From positions 1 to 64,000 of the forward strand of contig NZ_SMBU01000004.1 in NCBI RefSeq assembly GCF_004342485.1: DNA of 64,000 nt. Direction: 5' to 3'. The notes beneath the pieces are model-generated. The model was not told where the DNA came from. It did not search any database and was given only the letters and a program-made list of their open reading frames with translations. Source of the stretch: Roseateles saccharophilus (lineage in GTDB: Bacteria; Pseudomonadota; Gammaproteobacteria; Burkholderiales; Burkholderiaceae_C). A program made the position numbers and the translations under genes. Every line of letters starts with the position of its first letter. Position 1 is the first letter of the stretch. This document shows positions 39,797 to 48,049 of this stretch, one piece after another.

Positions 39797-40597
39797 ATGT
39801 CGACCCCCACGCTCGCGTCGCTCGCTGCCCCCCGAGGGGGCGCCTCAGAGGCTTCGGACGGCCGGGCGCCACTGAGGATCGCCCTCGTCACCGGCGCAGG
39901 CTCCGGCATCGGCCGCGCGGTGGCCCGCGCTCTCGCGGCCGACGGCTGGACTCTGGCCCTGATGGGCCGCCGCGAGGCGCCCCTGCGCGAGACCCTGGCC
40001 GACGCCCTCGTGCTGGCGGCCGACGTGGCCCACGAGGCCCAGGTCGACGCGGCCTTCGCGCGGCTGCGCGAGCGTTTCGGCCGCCTCGACCTGCTGTTCA
40101 ACAACGCGGGCATCTCCGCGCCGCCCGTGCCCATCGACGAACTGACGCCGGGCCAGTGGCGTGCCGTCGTCGACACCAACCTGACCGGCAGCTTCCTGTG
40201 CGCCCGCGCGGCCTTCGCACTGATGAAGGCCCAGGCCCCGCGCGGCGGCCGCATCATCAACAACGGCTCGATCTCGGCCCATACGCCGCGGCCCTTCTCG
40301 GCGCCCTACACCTCGACCAAGCACGCCGTCACCGGCCTGACCAAGGCCCTGAGCCTGGACGGCCGCGCCTTCGACATTGCGGCCGGCCAGATCGACATCG
40401 GCAACGCCGCGACCGACATGACCCTGCGCATGCGCCAGGGCATCCTGCAGGCCAACGGCGAGGTCGCCGTGGAGCCGACGATGGCCGTCGAGGACGTGGC
40501 CCGCGCCGTCGTCTACATGGCCTCGCTGCCGCTGTCGGCCAATGTGCAGACGATGACGGTGATGGCGCGGGACATGCCTTTTGTCGGCCGCGGCTGA
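39797..40597 (+). CDS. SDR-family oxidoreductase with repeat-encoded N-terminus
   Basis: 266 residues. The conserved SDR part begins at [19 protein letters not shown] and includes NNAGIS and the catalytic NGS...[12 protein letters not shown] (Ser, Tyr, Lys intact). The first 33 or so residues ([22 protein letters not shown]...) are encoded by a GC-rich dispersed repeat and match no SDR feature. No later in-frame ATG or GTG is seen before the Rossmann motif, so this start is kept. Only four bases separate it from the CsgG-like stop, leaving no separate ribosome site. Substrate unknown. Confidence 0.82.
   Translation: MSTPTLASLAAPRGGASEASDGRAPLRIALVTGAGSGIGRAVARALAADGWTLALMGRREAPLRETLADALVLAADVAHEAQVDAAFARLRERFGRLDLLFNNAGISAPPVPIDELTPGQWRAVVDTNLTGSFLCARAAFALMKAQAPRGGRIINNGSISAHTPRPFSAPYTSTKHAVTGLTKALSLDGRAFDIAAGQIDIGNAATDMTLRMRQGILQANGEVAVEPTMAVEDVARAVVYMASLPLSANVQTMTVMARDMPFVGRG
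39804..39862. repeat. Dispersed GC-rich repeat inside an SDR start region
   Basis: The segment reading CTCGCTGCCCCCCGAGGGGG, then GCCTCAGAGGCTTCGG, resembles short repeats I recall as common between genes in Comamonadaceae/Rubrivivax-type genomes. It contains CCCCC/GGGGG and GCCTC/GAGGC pairs. Here it lies within the reading frame of the SDR gene. The copy at 35402-35448 is a related variant. Confidence 0.5.
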
Positions 40598-40655
40598 GGC
40601 GTTGCGGCCCTGGAGCGGCCGGCCTATGCTTCGCCGGCCACTTCAGGAGCAGGGC

Positions 40656-41402
40656 ATGCAGGCTCAGAGCTTGTTCAGGTCGGTGGGCAGACTGGTCGCC
40701 GCCTTGGCGGTCTCGGGGAGTGCGCTGGCCCAGGCCAGCCCCTTCAGGCTGGTGCTCGCGACCGAGGAGTACCCGCCCTACAACATGAGCGGCCCGAACG
40801 GCACGGTGACCGGGATCTCGACCGACATCGTGCGCGCGCTGCTGGACACGGCCGGCTACGAGTACGAGATCACCGTCTATCCCTGGGCCCGCGCCATCGC
40901 GCTGGCGCGCACCCAGGTCAATACCTGCGTGTACTCGATGTCGCGCACGCCGGAACGCGAGGCCCTCTACAAATGGGTGGGCCCGCTGGTCTCCAACGAC
41001 TGGGCCCTGTTCGCGCGCAGCGGCGCGAGCCGGCCGCAGACGCTGGACGAGGCGATGATGATGCGCATCGGCAGCTACCAGGGGGACGCCATCGTGGCCT
41101 TCCTGCAGACTCGCGGCCATCTCGTGGACGTGGCGCCGAGCGACGACGTGAACCCGAGGAAACTGCTCGCCGGCCGGATCGACTTCTGGGCCACGGGCCG
41201 GCTGATCGGCCAATACCGGCTGAAGCAGCAGGGCATCGAGGGCGTCGAGCCGGTGCTGAACTTCAACCACACGGAGATGTACCTGGCCTGCCAGATCCAG
41301 CTGCCCGACGCCCAGGTGCTCAAGCTCAACCAGACGCTGCATGGACTGGAGAAGTCGGGCGCGATCAAGAGGATTTACGCCGGCTACGGCTACACGCCGT
41401 AA
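40656..41402 (+). CDS. Family 3 extracellular solute-binding protein
   Basis: 248 residues. Signal peptide LVAALAVSGSALAQA, then FRLVLATEEYPPYNMSGPNGTVTGISTDIVRALL, the usual opening of amino-acid-type (SBP family 3) proteins. YPWARAIALARTQVNTCVYSMSRTPERE is typical of the branch found as stand-alone periplasmic proteins without a transporter. The AGGAG site 7 nt upstream favours ATG 40656 over upstream in-frame starts. No permease adjoins, so a sensory or scavenging role is possible; ligand unknown. Confidence 0.83.
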   Translation: MQAQSLFRSVGRLVAALAVSGSALAQASPFRLVLATEEYPPYNMSGPNGTVTGISTDIVRALLDTAGYEYEITVYPWARAIALARTQVNTCVYSMSRTPEREALYKWVGPLVSNDWALFARSGASRPQTLDEAMMMRIGSYQGDAIVAFLQTRGHLVDVAPSDDVNPRKLLAGRIDFWATGRLIGQYRLKQQGIEGVEPVLNFNHTEMYLACQIQLPDAQVLKLNQTLHGLEKSGAIKRIYAGYGYTP

Positions 41403-41441
41403 GCCCCGCAGCCTCGCCGTCGCTGGCCGCACAATGCGGCC

Positions 41442-41711
41442 ATGCGCCTGTTCTCCCTGTTGCTCCGCGTGCTGATCCTCGTGGCCGGTGCCGTCATCGG
41501 CCTGGGCCTTTTCCTGTTCGCGGTCATCGCCTTCGTCGGCTTCCTGCTCGTCAGCCTGCTGAGGGGCCGCAGGCCCAATCTGCAGTTCCGCGTGAACAAG
41601 AACCCCTGGGCCCAGCACCGGCCGCCGGCCGCGGATGTCGTGGATGTCGAGGCCCGCGAGATCAGCGAGGTCAACGACGCGGCATCGCTGCCGCCACCAC
41701 AGCAGCGCTAG
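41442..41711 (+). CDS. Small membrane protein
   Basis: 89 residues. Two closely spaced hydrophobic stretches (LLLRVLILVAGAVIGLGLFLF; AVIAFVGFLLVSLL) could make a hairpin or one long helix, followed by a basic patch RGRRPNLQFRVNKNPW and an acidic tail. It has no recognised family. The stop TAG overlaps the stop of the converging DUF3047 lipoprotein gene in the palindrome CTAG at 41708-41711. Confidence 0.6.
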   Translation: MRLFSLLLRVLILVAGAVIGLGLFLFAVIAFVGFLLVSLLRGRRPNLQFRVNKNPWAQHRPPAADVVDVEAREISEVNDAASLPPPQQR

Positions 41712-42385
41712 TTCAGTTCCACCGCGCCGTACCAAGTGTGGGCCGAGCTGCGGCAGTTGTCGCTGTCGGTCATCACGGCCATCGAGGTCAGCGGCCCCGG
41801 CTCTTCGCCGAAGGCCAGCCGGAAGTCGGCTGCGAGGTCGCGCCGGTGCTCGCGCCAATGGCGCAGCTCGGCCAGGCCGGAGTCGACGACGATCTTGCGG
41901 ATGCGGTCGCTGCGCGGGTTGATGACGACGCTGCCGACCGGCAGCCGGGTGTCCCACACATACATCAGCGTCGCATAGGGCGGCAACTCGCCGGTCAGGG
42001 CCTGGGCGAGCTCGAACTTCATGCGCGTGCGTAGCGGCAGGCTGTCGACGTCGCCGCCGAAGCCGAAGACGACGCGGGCGACCGCGTCCTCGCGGTCGAT
42101 GTCGGCCACGCTGGCATCGGGCATCAGATGCTCCACCCACCAGGAGAAGCGCACCTCGCCCGCGGCGGGCAGCGGCGGCGCCAGTTTCCGGCGCCAGATG
42201 CTGGCGGAGCGTTCGGAGATGGCCTCCAGCGCCGGCCGGCCGTCCTTCTCGGTCCAGGCGTATTGCGTCGGCCTCTTGCCGGGCAGCGTGAACGGCTGCC
42301 AGCCTTCGGCGGCGGATGGTGGCGGCGTGTGGGTGGCGCAGCCGGCCAGCAGGGCCAACGCACAGAGGCGGAGCGGGGCGCGCAT
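41708..42385 (-). CDS. DUF3047 family lipoprotein
   Basis: 225 residues. The signal peptide ends in a lipobox LLAGC (lipidated Cys), so it should be membrane-anchored. WRRKLAPPLPAAGEVRFSWWVEHL, FGFGGDVDSLPLRTRMKFELAQALTGELPPYATLMYVWD and SDNCRSSAHTWYGAVEL are typical of DUF3047 proteins, whose function is unknown. The start overlaps the rsgA stop (TGATG), so it is translationally coupled to that gene. Confidence 0.85.
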   Translation of the reverse strand: MRAPLRLCALALLAGCATHTPPPSAAEGWQPFTLPGKRPTQYAWTEKDGRPALEAISERSASIWRRKLAPPLPAAGEVRFSWWVEHLMPDASVADIDREDAVARVVFGFGGDVDSLPLRTRMKFELAQALTGELPPYATLMYVWDTRLPVGSVVINPRSDRIRKIVVDSGLAELRHWREHRRDLAADFRLAFGEEPGPLTSMAVMTDSDNCRSSAHTWYGAVELN

Positions 42386-43296
42386 CACCAGGTCTTGCGC
42401 TGCAGCTCTTCGAGGATTTCGCCGTAGATGCGGTACCGGCTGGCGCTGATCTGCCCGGCCTCGACGGCCGCGCGCACGCCGCAGCCCGGCTCGTGGATGT
42501 GGCTGCAGTTGTGGAAGCGGCAGTCGGCGTGCTCGCGCAGGTCGGGCATATAACGCCACAGCTCGGCGGCGTCGATCTGGCGCAGGCCGAACTCCTGGAA
42601 GCCGGGCGAGTCGATCAGTGCCGTGCTGCGCGTGGCGTCGGTCCAGTACCACTGCGTTGTCGTCGTCGTGTGGCGGCCGGAGTTCAGTGCCTGCGAGATC
42701 TCGCCGACCTGGGCCTGTGCGTCCTGCACGAGCAGGTTGATCAGCGTGCTCTTGCCCGTGCCGCTGGGGCCGAGCACGAAGCTGCGCTGGCCGTCCAGCC
42801 AGGGCCCCAGCGTCGCGCGCGAGCCCTCGCGGTCGGCCTTGAGAGCCACCTCGAAGACGGTCAGCCCCATGCAGGCCTCGCGGTAGGGCGCCAGGCGCTC
42901 GCGGGCCGTGTCGCGGCCGGGCAGGTCGGTCTTGTTCAGCGCGATGGCGGCGCGGATGCCGGCCGACTCGGCGGCAATCAGCGCGCGGCAGAGCTGGCTT
43001 TCGCTGAACACGGGCTCGACGGCGACGAGCACGAGCAACTGATCGAGGTTGGCCGCGAAGCTCTTGGTCTTCCACTCGTCCTGGCGGAACAGCAGGTTGC
43101 GCCGCGGCTCGACGGCCTCGATGACGCCCTCGTCGGCGCTGGCCTCGGCAAAGCGCACCTGGTCGCCGACGACGGCGTCGCTCTTCTTGCCGCGCGGGTG
43201 GCAGACGAAGCGCCGGCCGTCCGCGTCCTCGACGATGTAGTGGCGGCCATGGCCGCGCACGACAAGTCCCAGGTCCAGCGCCTGGAATTTGCTCAT
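42385..43296 (-). CDS. rsgA: Small ribosomal subunit biogenesis GTPase
   Basis: 303 residues with an OB-fold N-terminus followed by the circularly permuted GTPase order: NKTDLP (G4) before GPSGTGKSTLINLL (G1), then HTTTTTQWY and DSPGF (G3). The C-terminal HADCRFHNCSHIHEPGCGVRAAV binds zinc. It checks late 30S subunit assembly in the cytoplasm. Its start is about 80 nt from the pterin dehydratase stop, so the leftward genes may form one unit. Confidence 0.93.
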   Translation of the reverse strand: MSKFQALDLGLVVRGHGRHYIVEDADGRRFVCHPRGKKSDAVVGDQVRFAEASADEGVIEAVEPRRNLLFRQDEWKTKSFAANLDQLLVLVAVEPVFSESQLCRALIAAESAGIRAAIALNKTDLPGRDTARERLAPYREACMGLTVFEVALKADREGSRATLGPWLDGQRSFVLGPSGTGKSTLINLLVQDAQAQVGEISQALNSGRHTTTTTQWYWTDATRSTALIDSPGFQEFGLRQIDAAELWRYMPDLREHADCRFHNCSHIHEPGCGVRAAVEAGQISASRYRIYGEILEELQRKTW

Positions 43297-43378
43297 TGGA
43301 GCCCCTCGGCCGATGAGTACATCGACCGATCCCCCGGGGGGATGCGGGCCGGCTTGGGAGCGGCCCTACGCTCGGCCC

Positions 43379-43711
43379 TCATGTGCCCGACGCTTCGGGC
43401 AGCGCGCTCACCTGGGCCGCACAGATCGCGTCGTTCAGCGTCAGGCCGCCGCGCGAGTGCGTCGTCCAGCTGACGGTGCAGGCGTTGTAGCCGACCAGCA
43501 TCTCGGGGTGGTGGTCCTGGGCGTGGGCGATCTCGGCGACGGCGTCGACGAAGGCCATGACCTGGTAGAAGTTGTCGAAGCCGAAGCGGCGGCCGATGAC
43601 CTTGGCCTCGGCGTCGGGCAGCCAGCCGGGCAGGGCGGCCAGCACGCGCTCGCGCGTGTCGGCGTCCAGCAGCGGGGCCTTGGGGTCACATTGGGCGAGC
43701 AGCAGGTTCAT
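43379..43711 (-). CDS. 4a-hydroxytetrahydrobiopterin dehydratase
   Basis: 110 residues. GRRFGFDNFYQVMAFVDAVAEIAHAQDHHPEMLVGYNACTVSWTTHSRGGLT contains the HHP..... and W.TH...G motifs of the PhhB/PCD family. It dehydrates the carbinolamine form of tetrahydropterin made by aromatic amino-acid hydroxylases; no such hydroxylase lies here. The start overlaps the M48 protease stop (ATGA). Some family members instead act in molybdopterin metabolism. Confidence 0.9.
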   Translation of the reverse strand: MNLLLAQCDPKAPLLDADTRERVLAALPGWLPDAEAKVIGRRFGFDNFYQVMAFVDAVAEIAHAQDHHPEMLVGYNACTVSWTTHSRGGLTLNDAICAAQVSALPEASGT

Positions 43712-44979
43712 GCGGTGAGCGCTGCGAGCCGTTCGGCAGCGGGTGGGTGTGAGTAGTAGAAGCGCGCGTAGACCGGGTCGGGCGTCAACGTGCCGGCGTT
43801 GTCCTCGTGCAGTTTCAGCAGCGCCGATGACAGATCGCTGGCATTGGCCTGCGCGCGCGCATAGGCGTCGGCCTGGAACTCGTCGCGGCGCGAGAAGTGG
43901 CTGGCCAGCGGTGTCACGAAGAAGCCGAACACCGGGCCGACGAGCAGGAAGAGGATCAGGGCCAGCGCGTCGTTGGGCGCCGCCAGCGAGGGCTGCACGC
44001 CAAGACCCAGGTAGAAGGCCGGCTGCTGCTGCAGCCAGCCCAGCAGCGCGAAGCCGGCCAGGCTGAACGCGAAGCCCAGCGCGATGCGCTTGGTGATGTG
44101 GCGGTGCTTGAAATGGCCGAGCTCGTGGGCCAGCACGGCCTCCACCTCGGGCCCGTTGAGCTTGGCCAGCAGCGTGTCGAAGAACACGACCCGCTTTGCC
44201 GGGCCGAAGCCGCTGAAATAGGCGTTGCCGTGGGCCGAGCGCCGGCTGCCGTCCATCACGAACAGGCCCTTGGCCGCAAAGCCGCAGCGGGCCATCAGGC
44301 GCTCGACGCGCTCCTTCAGCGCCGCATCGTTCAGCGGCTCGAACTTGTTGAACAGCGGCGCGATGAGGCTGGGGTAGAGCACCATGACGAGGAGCTGGAA
44401 GCCCATCCACGCGCCCCAGGCCCACAGCCACCAGTGCGGGCCGGCCGTGCCCATCAGCCAGAGGATCAGCGCGACGATGGGCAGGCCTAGCAGCGCGCCC
44501 ACGAGCAGGCCCTTGGCCATGTCGGCGAAGTACAGGCCCAGCGTCGTGCGGTTGAAGCCGAAGGCCTGCTCGATGCGGAAGGTGGACCACAGCTCCCAGG
44601 GCAGGTCCAGCAGCGAGCCGGCCAGCACGAAGGCGGCGATCAGGCCGAGCTGATAGCCCATGGCCGCCCAGCCTGCCGGCAGGGCCTGGCTGGCGTCCAG
44701 CAGCCAGCCGTTCAGCGCGTTCAGGCCGCCCAGCAGCGTCCAGCCCAGCAGCACGGCCGCATTGAAGCCCAGGGCCAGCAGGCCGAAGCGGGCGCGGGCG
44801 ATGGTGTAGTCGGCCGCCTTCTGGTGGGCGGCAAGCGTCACGCTGCCGGCAAAGGCCGGCGGCACCTGGCCGCGGTGGGCGGCGACATGGCGGATCTGGC
44901 GCGAAGACAGCCAGAACTTGGCAAGGGTCGAGACGGCCAGCGCGACGGCGAACGCGAGGGACAACAGCGTGGGAGACAT
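43708..44979 (-). CDS. M48 metalloprotease (Ste24/CAAX-protease-like)
   Basis: 423 residues with several membrane helices. The N-terminal [17 protein letters not shown] and [13 protein letters not shown] match the Ste24-type N-terminal extension. [20 protein letters not shown] carries the HEXXH zinc motif, and [11 protein letters not shown] supplies the third zinc ligand Glu. It probably degrades membrane or misfolded proteins at the inner membrane. ATG 44979 is used; an in-frame ATG lies three codons upstream. It is divergent from orn with a 52-nt gap. Confidence 0.92.
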   Translation of the reverse strand: MSPTLLSLAFAVALAVSTLAKFWLSSRQIRHVAAHRGQVPPAFAGSVTLAAHQKAADYTIARARFGLLALGFNAAVLLGWTLLGGLNALNGWLLDASQALPAGWAAMGYQLGLIAAFVLAGSLLDLPWELWSTFRIEQAFGFNRTTLGLYFADMAKGLLVGALLGLPIVALILWLMGTAGPHWWLWAWGAWMGFQLLVMVLYPSLIAPLFNKFEPLNDAALKERVERLMARCGFAAKGLFVMDGSRRSAHGNAYFSGFGPAKRVVFFDTLLAKLNGPEVEAVLAHELGHFKHRHITKRIALGFAFSLAGFALLGWLQQQPAFYLGLGVQPSLAAPNDALALILFLLVGPVFGFFVTPLASHFSRRDEFQADAYARAQANASDLSSALLKLHEDNAGTLTPDPVYARFYYSHPPAAERLAALTA

Positions 44980-45031
44980 AGCCCTCAAGTTTAGGCTGCG
45001 AGAATTCGCAGCTCTTCAGAATGAGCCCACC

Positions 45032-45592
45032 ATGTCCGACACCCTCCCCATCAGCGACAGCAACCTGATCTGGATCGACCTCGAGATGACCGGTCTATAC
45101 CCCGACAAGGACCGCATCATCGAGATCGCCGTCGTTGTCACCGATGCCAACCTCGACAAGCGCGTCGAAGGCCCGGTCTTCGCCGTGCACCAGAGCGACG
45201 CGACGCTGGACGCCATGGACGCCTGGAACAAGGGCACCCACGGCAAGAGCGGCCTCATCGACCGCGTGAAGGCCTCCACCGTCTCCGAGGCCGAGGCCGC
45301 CGCCCAGACCATCGCCTTCCTGAAGCAATATGTGCCCAAGGGCAAGAGCCCGATGTGCGGCAACAGCATCTGCCAGGACCGTCGCTTCCTCGCCAACTAC
45401 ATGCCCGAGCTGGAGGACTTCTTCCACTACCGCAACCTCGACGTGTCCACGCTGAAGGAGTTGGCCAAGCGCTGGAAGCCCGCCGCGCTGGAGGGCTTCA
45501 AGAAGGCCCAGGCCCACACGGCGCTCGCCGACATCCACGAGTCCATCGACGAACTCATCCACTACCGTGGCAATTTCCTGAACCTGGCATGA
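45032..45592 (+). CDS. orn: Oligoribonuclease
   Basis: 186 residues. [10 protein letters not shown] holds the first DEDDh acidic pair (D16, E18), [37 protein letters not shown] the central block, and [15 protein letters not shown] the final His/Asp. It degrades 2-5 nt RNAs and pGpG to mononucleotides. The length is normal for the family. The stop overlaps the next gene by ATGA. Confidence 0.97.
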   Translation: MSDTLPISDSNLIWIDLEMTGLYPDKDRIIEIAVVVTDANLDKRVEGPVFAVHQSDATLDAMDAWNKGTHGKSGLIDRVKASTVSEAEAAAQTIAFLKQYVPKGKSPMCGNSICQDRRFLANYMPELEDFFHYRNLDVSTLKELAKRWKPAALEGFKKAQAHTALADIHESIDELIHYRGNFLNLA

Positions 45593-45981
45593 CGATGCGC
45601 CGTCTTCTCCTGCTGCTGCCGCTGCTCGCAGCGGTGGCCACCTCCCAGGCGGCCGAGACCGCGGCAAGCGCGCCGCACCTCGTGCAGAAGGTCGTGCGCA
45701 GCGCGGACTTGCGCCGCGAATGGGAGCTGGCCTACACGTTGCGCGACCACCAGCTCAGCCTGCGCTGCGTGAAGTCCATGACGGGCCGCTGCGGCGTGCG
45801 CCTGGTGGATGCCCCGCGCGCCGATGCGCCCGAGGCGGAACTGCATGTCGAGTGGATCGGCGTGCCCGCCGGCGCCACCATCGACCGCAGGATCCAGGGC
45901 CGGGCCTATGCGCTGTGCTTCCGGCCCGACGTGGGCGACGACAAGGCCTGCGAGCCGCTGTCCGCGCTGACTGCCTTCTGA
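45589..45981 (+). CDS. Small exported protein of unknown function
   Basis: 130 residues with a signal peptide ([18 protein letters not shown]). The mature part has three Cys ([20 protein letters not shown] plus KACEP) and no recognised domain. ATG 45589 overlaps the orn stop; a second ATG at 45595 is equally possible. It is followed 11 nt later by the aminodeoxychorismate gene, so orn, this gene and that one probably share a transcript. Confidence 0.6.
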   Translation: MTMRRLLLLLPLLAAVATSQAAETAASAPHLVQKVVRSADLRREWELAYTLRDHQLSLRCVKSMTGRCGVRLVDAPRADAPEAELHVEWIGVPAGATIDRRIQGRAYALCFRPDVGDDKACEPLSALTAF

Positions 45982-45992
45982 GGCCGGGCCGC

Positions 45993-47750
45993 GTGCTGCA
46001 CGCCGCCTTCGACTTCCCCCGCCACCCTCTGGCCCGCGAGGACGGCGAGCGCGTGCGGGGTTGCTGGACCACGCCGCCGTCACGCTGGCTGCGGGCCGCG
46101 CGGTTGGACGAGGTGGGCCCGGTCATCGACGAGGCCGAGGCTGCGGCCCGTGCCGGCGCCTGGGTGCTGGGCGGCCTGCGCTACGAGGCCGCCGCGGCCT
46201 TCGACGCGGTGCTGGCCACGCACGACGCCACGGCGCCGCTGGCCGAGTTCGCCGTCTACGACACGCCGCCCGAGCCCTGGCCGGAAGAACGGCGCGCCTG
46301 GACCGGGCCGCTCGGCTGGGCCGATGCGGAGCCCGACGCGAGCGCCGCCATCGAGCGCATCCGCGACTACATCCGCGCCGGCGACTGCTACCAGGTCAAC
46401 CTGACGACGCGGCTGCGCGCGCCGGCTGGCGGGCTCGACCCCGGCCAGCTCTTCCTCGCGCTGCACGCCAGCCAGCCGGGCGGCTTCAGCCTGTTCCTGC
46501 GCGAGGCGGGCGCGGCCAGCGTGTCGCCCGAGCTGTTCTTCGACTGGCGGCCCGTGCCGGGCGCCAAGGCGAGCTGGCTGCTGGCGGCCCAGCCAATGAA
46601 GGGCACGGCGCCGCGCGGCCGCGACCGGGTGGACGACGAAGCCGCCCAGCAGCACTTGCGCACCAGCGAGAAGGAGCGCGCCGAGAACCTGATGATCGTC
46701 GACCTGCTGCGCAACGACCTCAGCCGTGTCGCCCAGTTGGGCACGGTGCGCGTGCCGCGCCTCTTCGAGCTGCATGCGCTGCCCACCGTCTGGCAGATGA
46801 CGTCCACCGTCACGGCCGTCAGCCGCGCCGGGTTGACGCTGGCCGAGGCCTTCGCGGCGCTCTTCCCCTGCGGCTCGGTCACCGGCGCGCCCAAGGTGAG
46901 GGCGATGCAGATCATCCGCGAGCTGGAGCCCACGGCGCGCGGCTGGTATTGCGGCGCGCTTGGCCTGATCCAGCCTGGCGGCGTGGCGACCTTCAACGTG
47001 CCCATCCGCACGGTGGAGTTCCATGGCGAGACCTTGACCTGCGGCCTCGGCAGCGCCATCACGCTGGACAGCGAGCCCGCCGCCGAGATCGCCGAATGGC
47101 GGGCCAAGTCGCGCTTCCTGGCGCGTGCCGAGGCGCCCGTCGAGGCGCTGGAAACGCTGCGCCTGGAGGCGGGCGTCGCGCTGCGCGGCGAGGCCCATCT
47201 GGCGCGCATGCAGCGCACAGCGCGGCATTTCGGCCTGCGCTTCTCGCTGGCCGAGGCGCGCGCCCATCTGAAGCAGGTCGCCGCAGCCCAAGCCGAGGGC
47301 AGTTGGCGCCTGCGCCTGACATGCGACGCCAACGGCCATTTCACGCATGCGCTCATGGCCTTCACGCCGACGGCCGAGCCGGTCCAGCTCGCGCTGGCCG
47401 ACAAGCCCATCGCGACGCGCGGCCCGGGCGCCGAGTTCCTGGCCCACAAGACGACGCGCCGCGAGGCCTATGCCGGCTTCGACAAGCCCGCCACGGCCTT
47501 CGACGTGATCCTGTGGAACGAGGTCGGTGAGCTGACCGAATGCAGCTTCGGCAATCTCGCGCTGCGCATCGGCGGCGAATGGCTGACGCCGCCGCTGGCG
47601 GCCGGCCTGCTGCCCGGCGTGCTGCGCGCCGAGCTGCTGGGCCAGGGCCGCATCAAGGAAGCGCGTTTGACCCACGACGACCTGGCACGCGCTTCAGGGC
47701 TGGCCTTTTTCAACAGCCTGCGCGGCTGGCTGGCGGCTGGACTTGCGTGA
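45993..47750 (+). CDS. pabB: Aminodeoxychorismate synthase component I fused to aminodeoxychorismate lyase
   Basis: 585 residues. The first 380 or so are chorismate-binding: IRAGDCYQVNLTTRL, AAQPMKGTAPRGRDR, SEKERAENLMIVDLLRNDLSRVA and FPCGSVTGAPKVRAMQIIRELEP. The rest is a class IV aminotransferase-type lyase (LRLEAGVALRGEAHLARM, ILWNEVGELTECSFGNLAL, LLPGVLRAELL). Together they make 4-aminobenzoate for folate with a separate glutamine amidotransferase. No ATG fits, so GTG 45993 is used, 11 nt after the preceding stop. Such PabB-PabC fusions are known in Burkholderiales. Confidence 0.92.
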   Translation: MLHAAFDFPRHPLAREDGERVRGCWTTPPSRWLRAARLDEVGPVIDEAEAAARAGAWVLGGLRYEAAAAFDAVLATHDATAPLAEFAVYDTPPEPWPEERRAWTGPLGWADAEPDASAAIERIRDYIRAGDCYQVNLTTRLRAPAGGLDPGQLFLALHASQPGGFSLFLREAGAASVSPELFFDWRPVPGAKASWLLAAQPMKGTAPRGRDRVDDEAAQQHLRTSEKERAENLMIVDLLRNDLSRVAQLGTVRVPRLFELHALPTVWQMTSTVTAVSRAGLTLAEAFAALFPCGSVTGAPKVRAMQIIRELEPTARGWYCGALGLIQPGGVATFNVPIRTVEFHGETLTCGLGSAITLDSEPAAEIAEWRAKSRFLARAEAPVEALETLRLEAGVALRGEAHLARMQRTARHFGLRFSLAEARAHLKQVAAAQAEGSWRLRLTCDANGHFTHALMAFTPTAEPVQLALADKPIATRGPGAEFLAHKTTRREAYAGFDKPATAFDVILWNEVGELTECSFGNLALRIGGEWLTPPLAAGLLPGVLRAELLGQGRIKEARLTHDDLARASGLAFFNSLRGWLAAGLA

Positions 47751-47772
47751 AAACCCTGATTCGGTCTAGAAT
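47743..47772 (+). promoter_or_regulatory. Promoter of the helicase gene
   Basis: TTGCGT (47743-47748) and TAGAAT (47767-47772) are separated by 18 nt. The -10 matches five of six consensus bases; the -35 is weak. It overlaps the end of the pabB-like gene and would give a leader of roughly 270 nt. Confidence 0.5.
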
Positions 47773-48049
47773 CGCGGCTTCGCCTGTGGGCAACCCCAGG
47801 TGTGAAACGTCTCCTCTGACCTCGTTTGATCATTCGCATCAAACTCCGAACACGGATCGGTCGGCGGCGATGAAGCCGTCGCTTTGACTGACTGTTCCCC
47901 CGCGCCGCACCCGGGCTGCTGTAACTAGCCCGAGCCGCACGACGCGAGCTGATCTATCTCCCAGCGACTTTTGATGATTCCGAAGGGCTCGACGCCCCTC
48001 GGCGCCGCGCCTTTGCCTGTGCGGCGTGAATGTGAATGAAAGAACGAAG
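47773..48049 (+). other. Long 5' leader of the DEAD-box helicase gene
   Basis: This non-coding stretch before the helicase ATG holds several small palindromes, including CGGGCT...AGCCCG around a TGCTGTAACT loop and CGGC-GATGAA-GCCG. Long leaders are common for autoregulated or cold-inducible DEAD-box helicase mRNAs. I see no credible ORF in it and recognise no riboswitch. Confidence 0.4.

Noticed and set aside
43329-43343. ATCCCCCGGGGGGAT as a terminator between rsgA and the pterin dehydratase gene
   Set aside because: It leaves no loop and has no T-run; it may be a chance GC palindrome.
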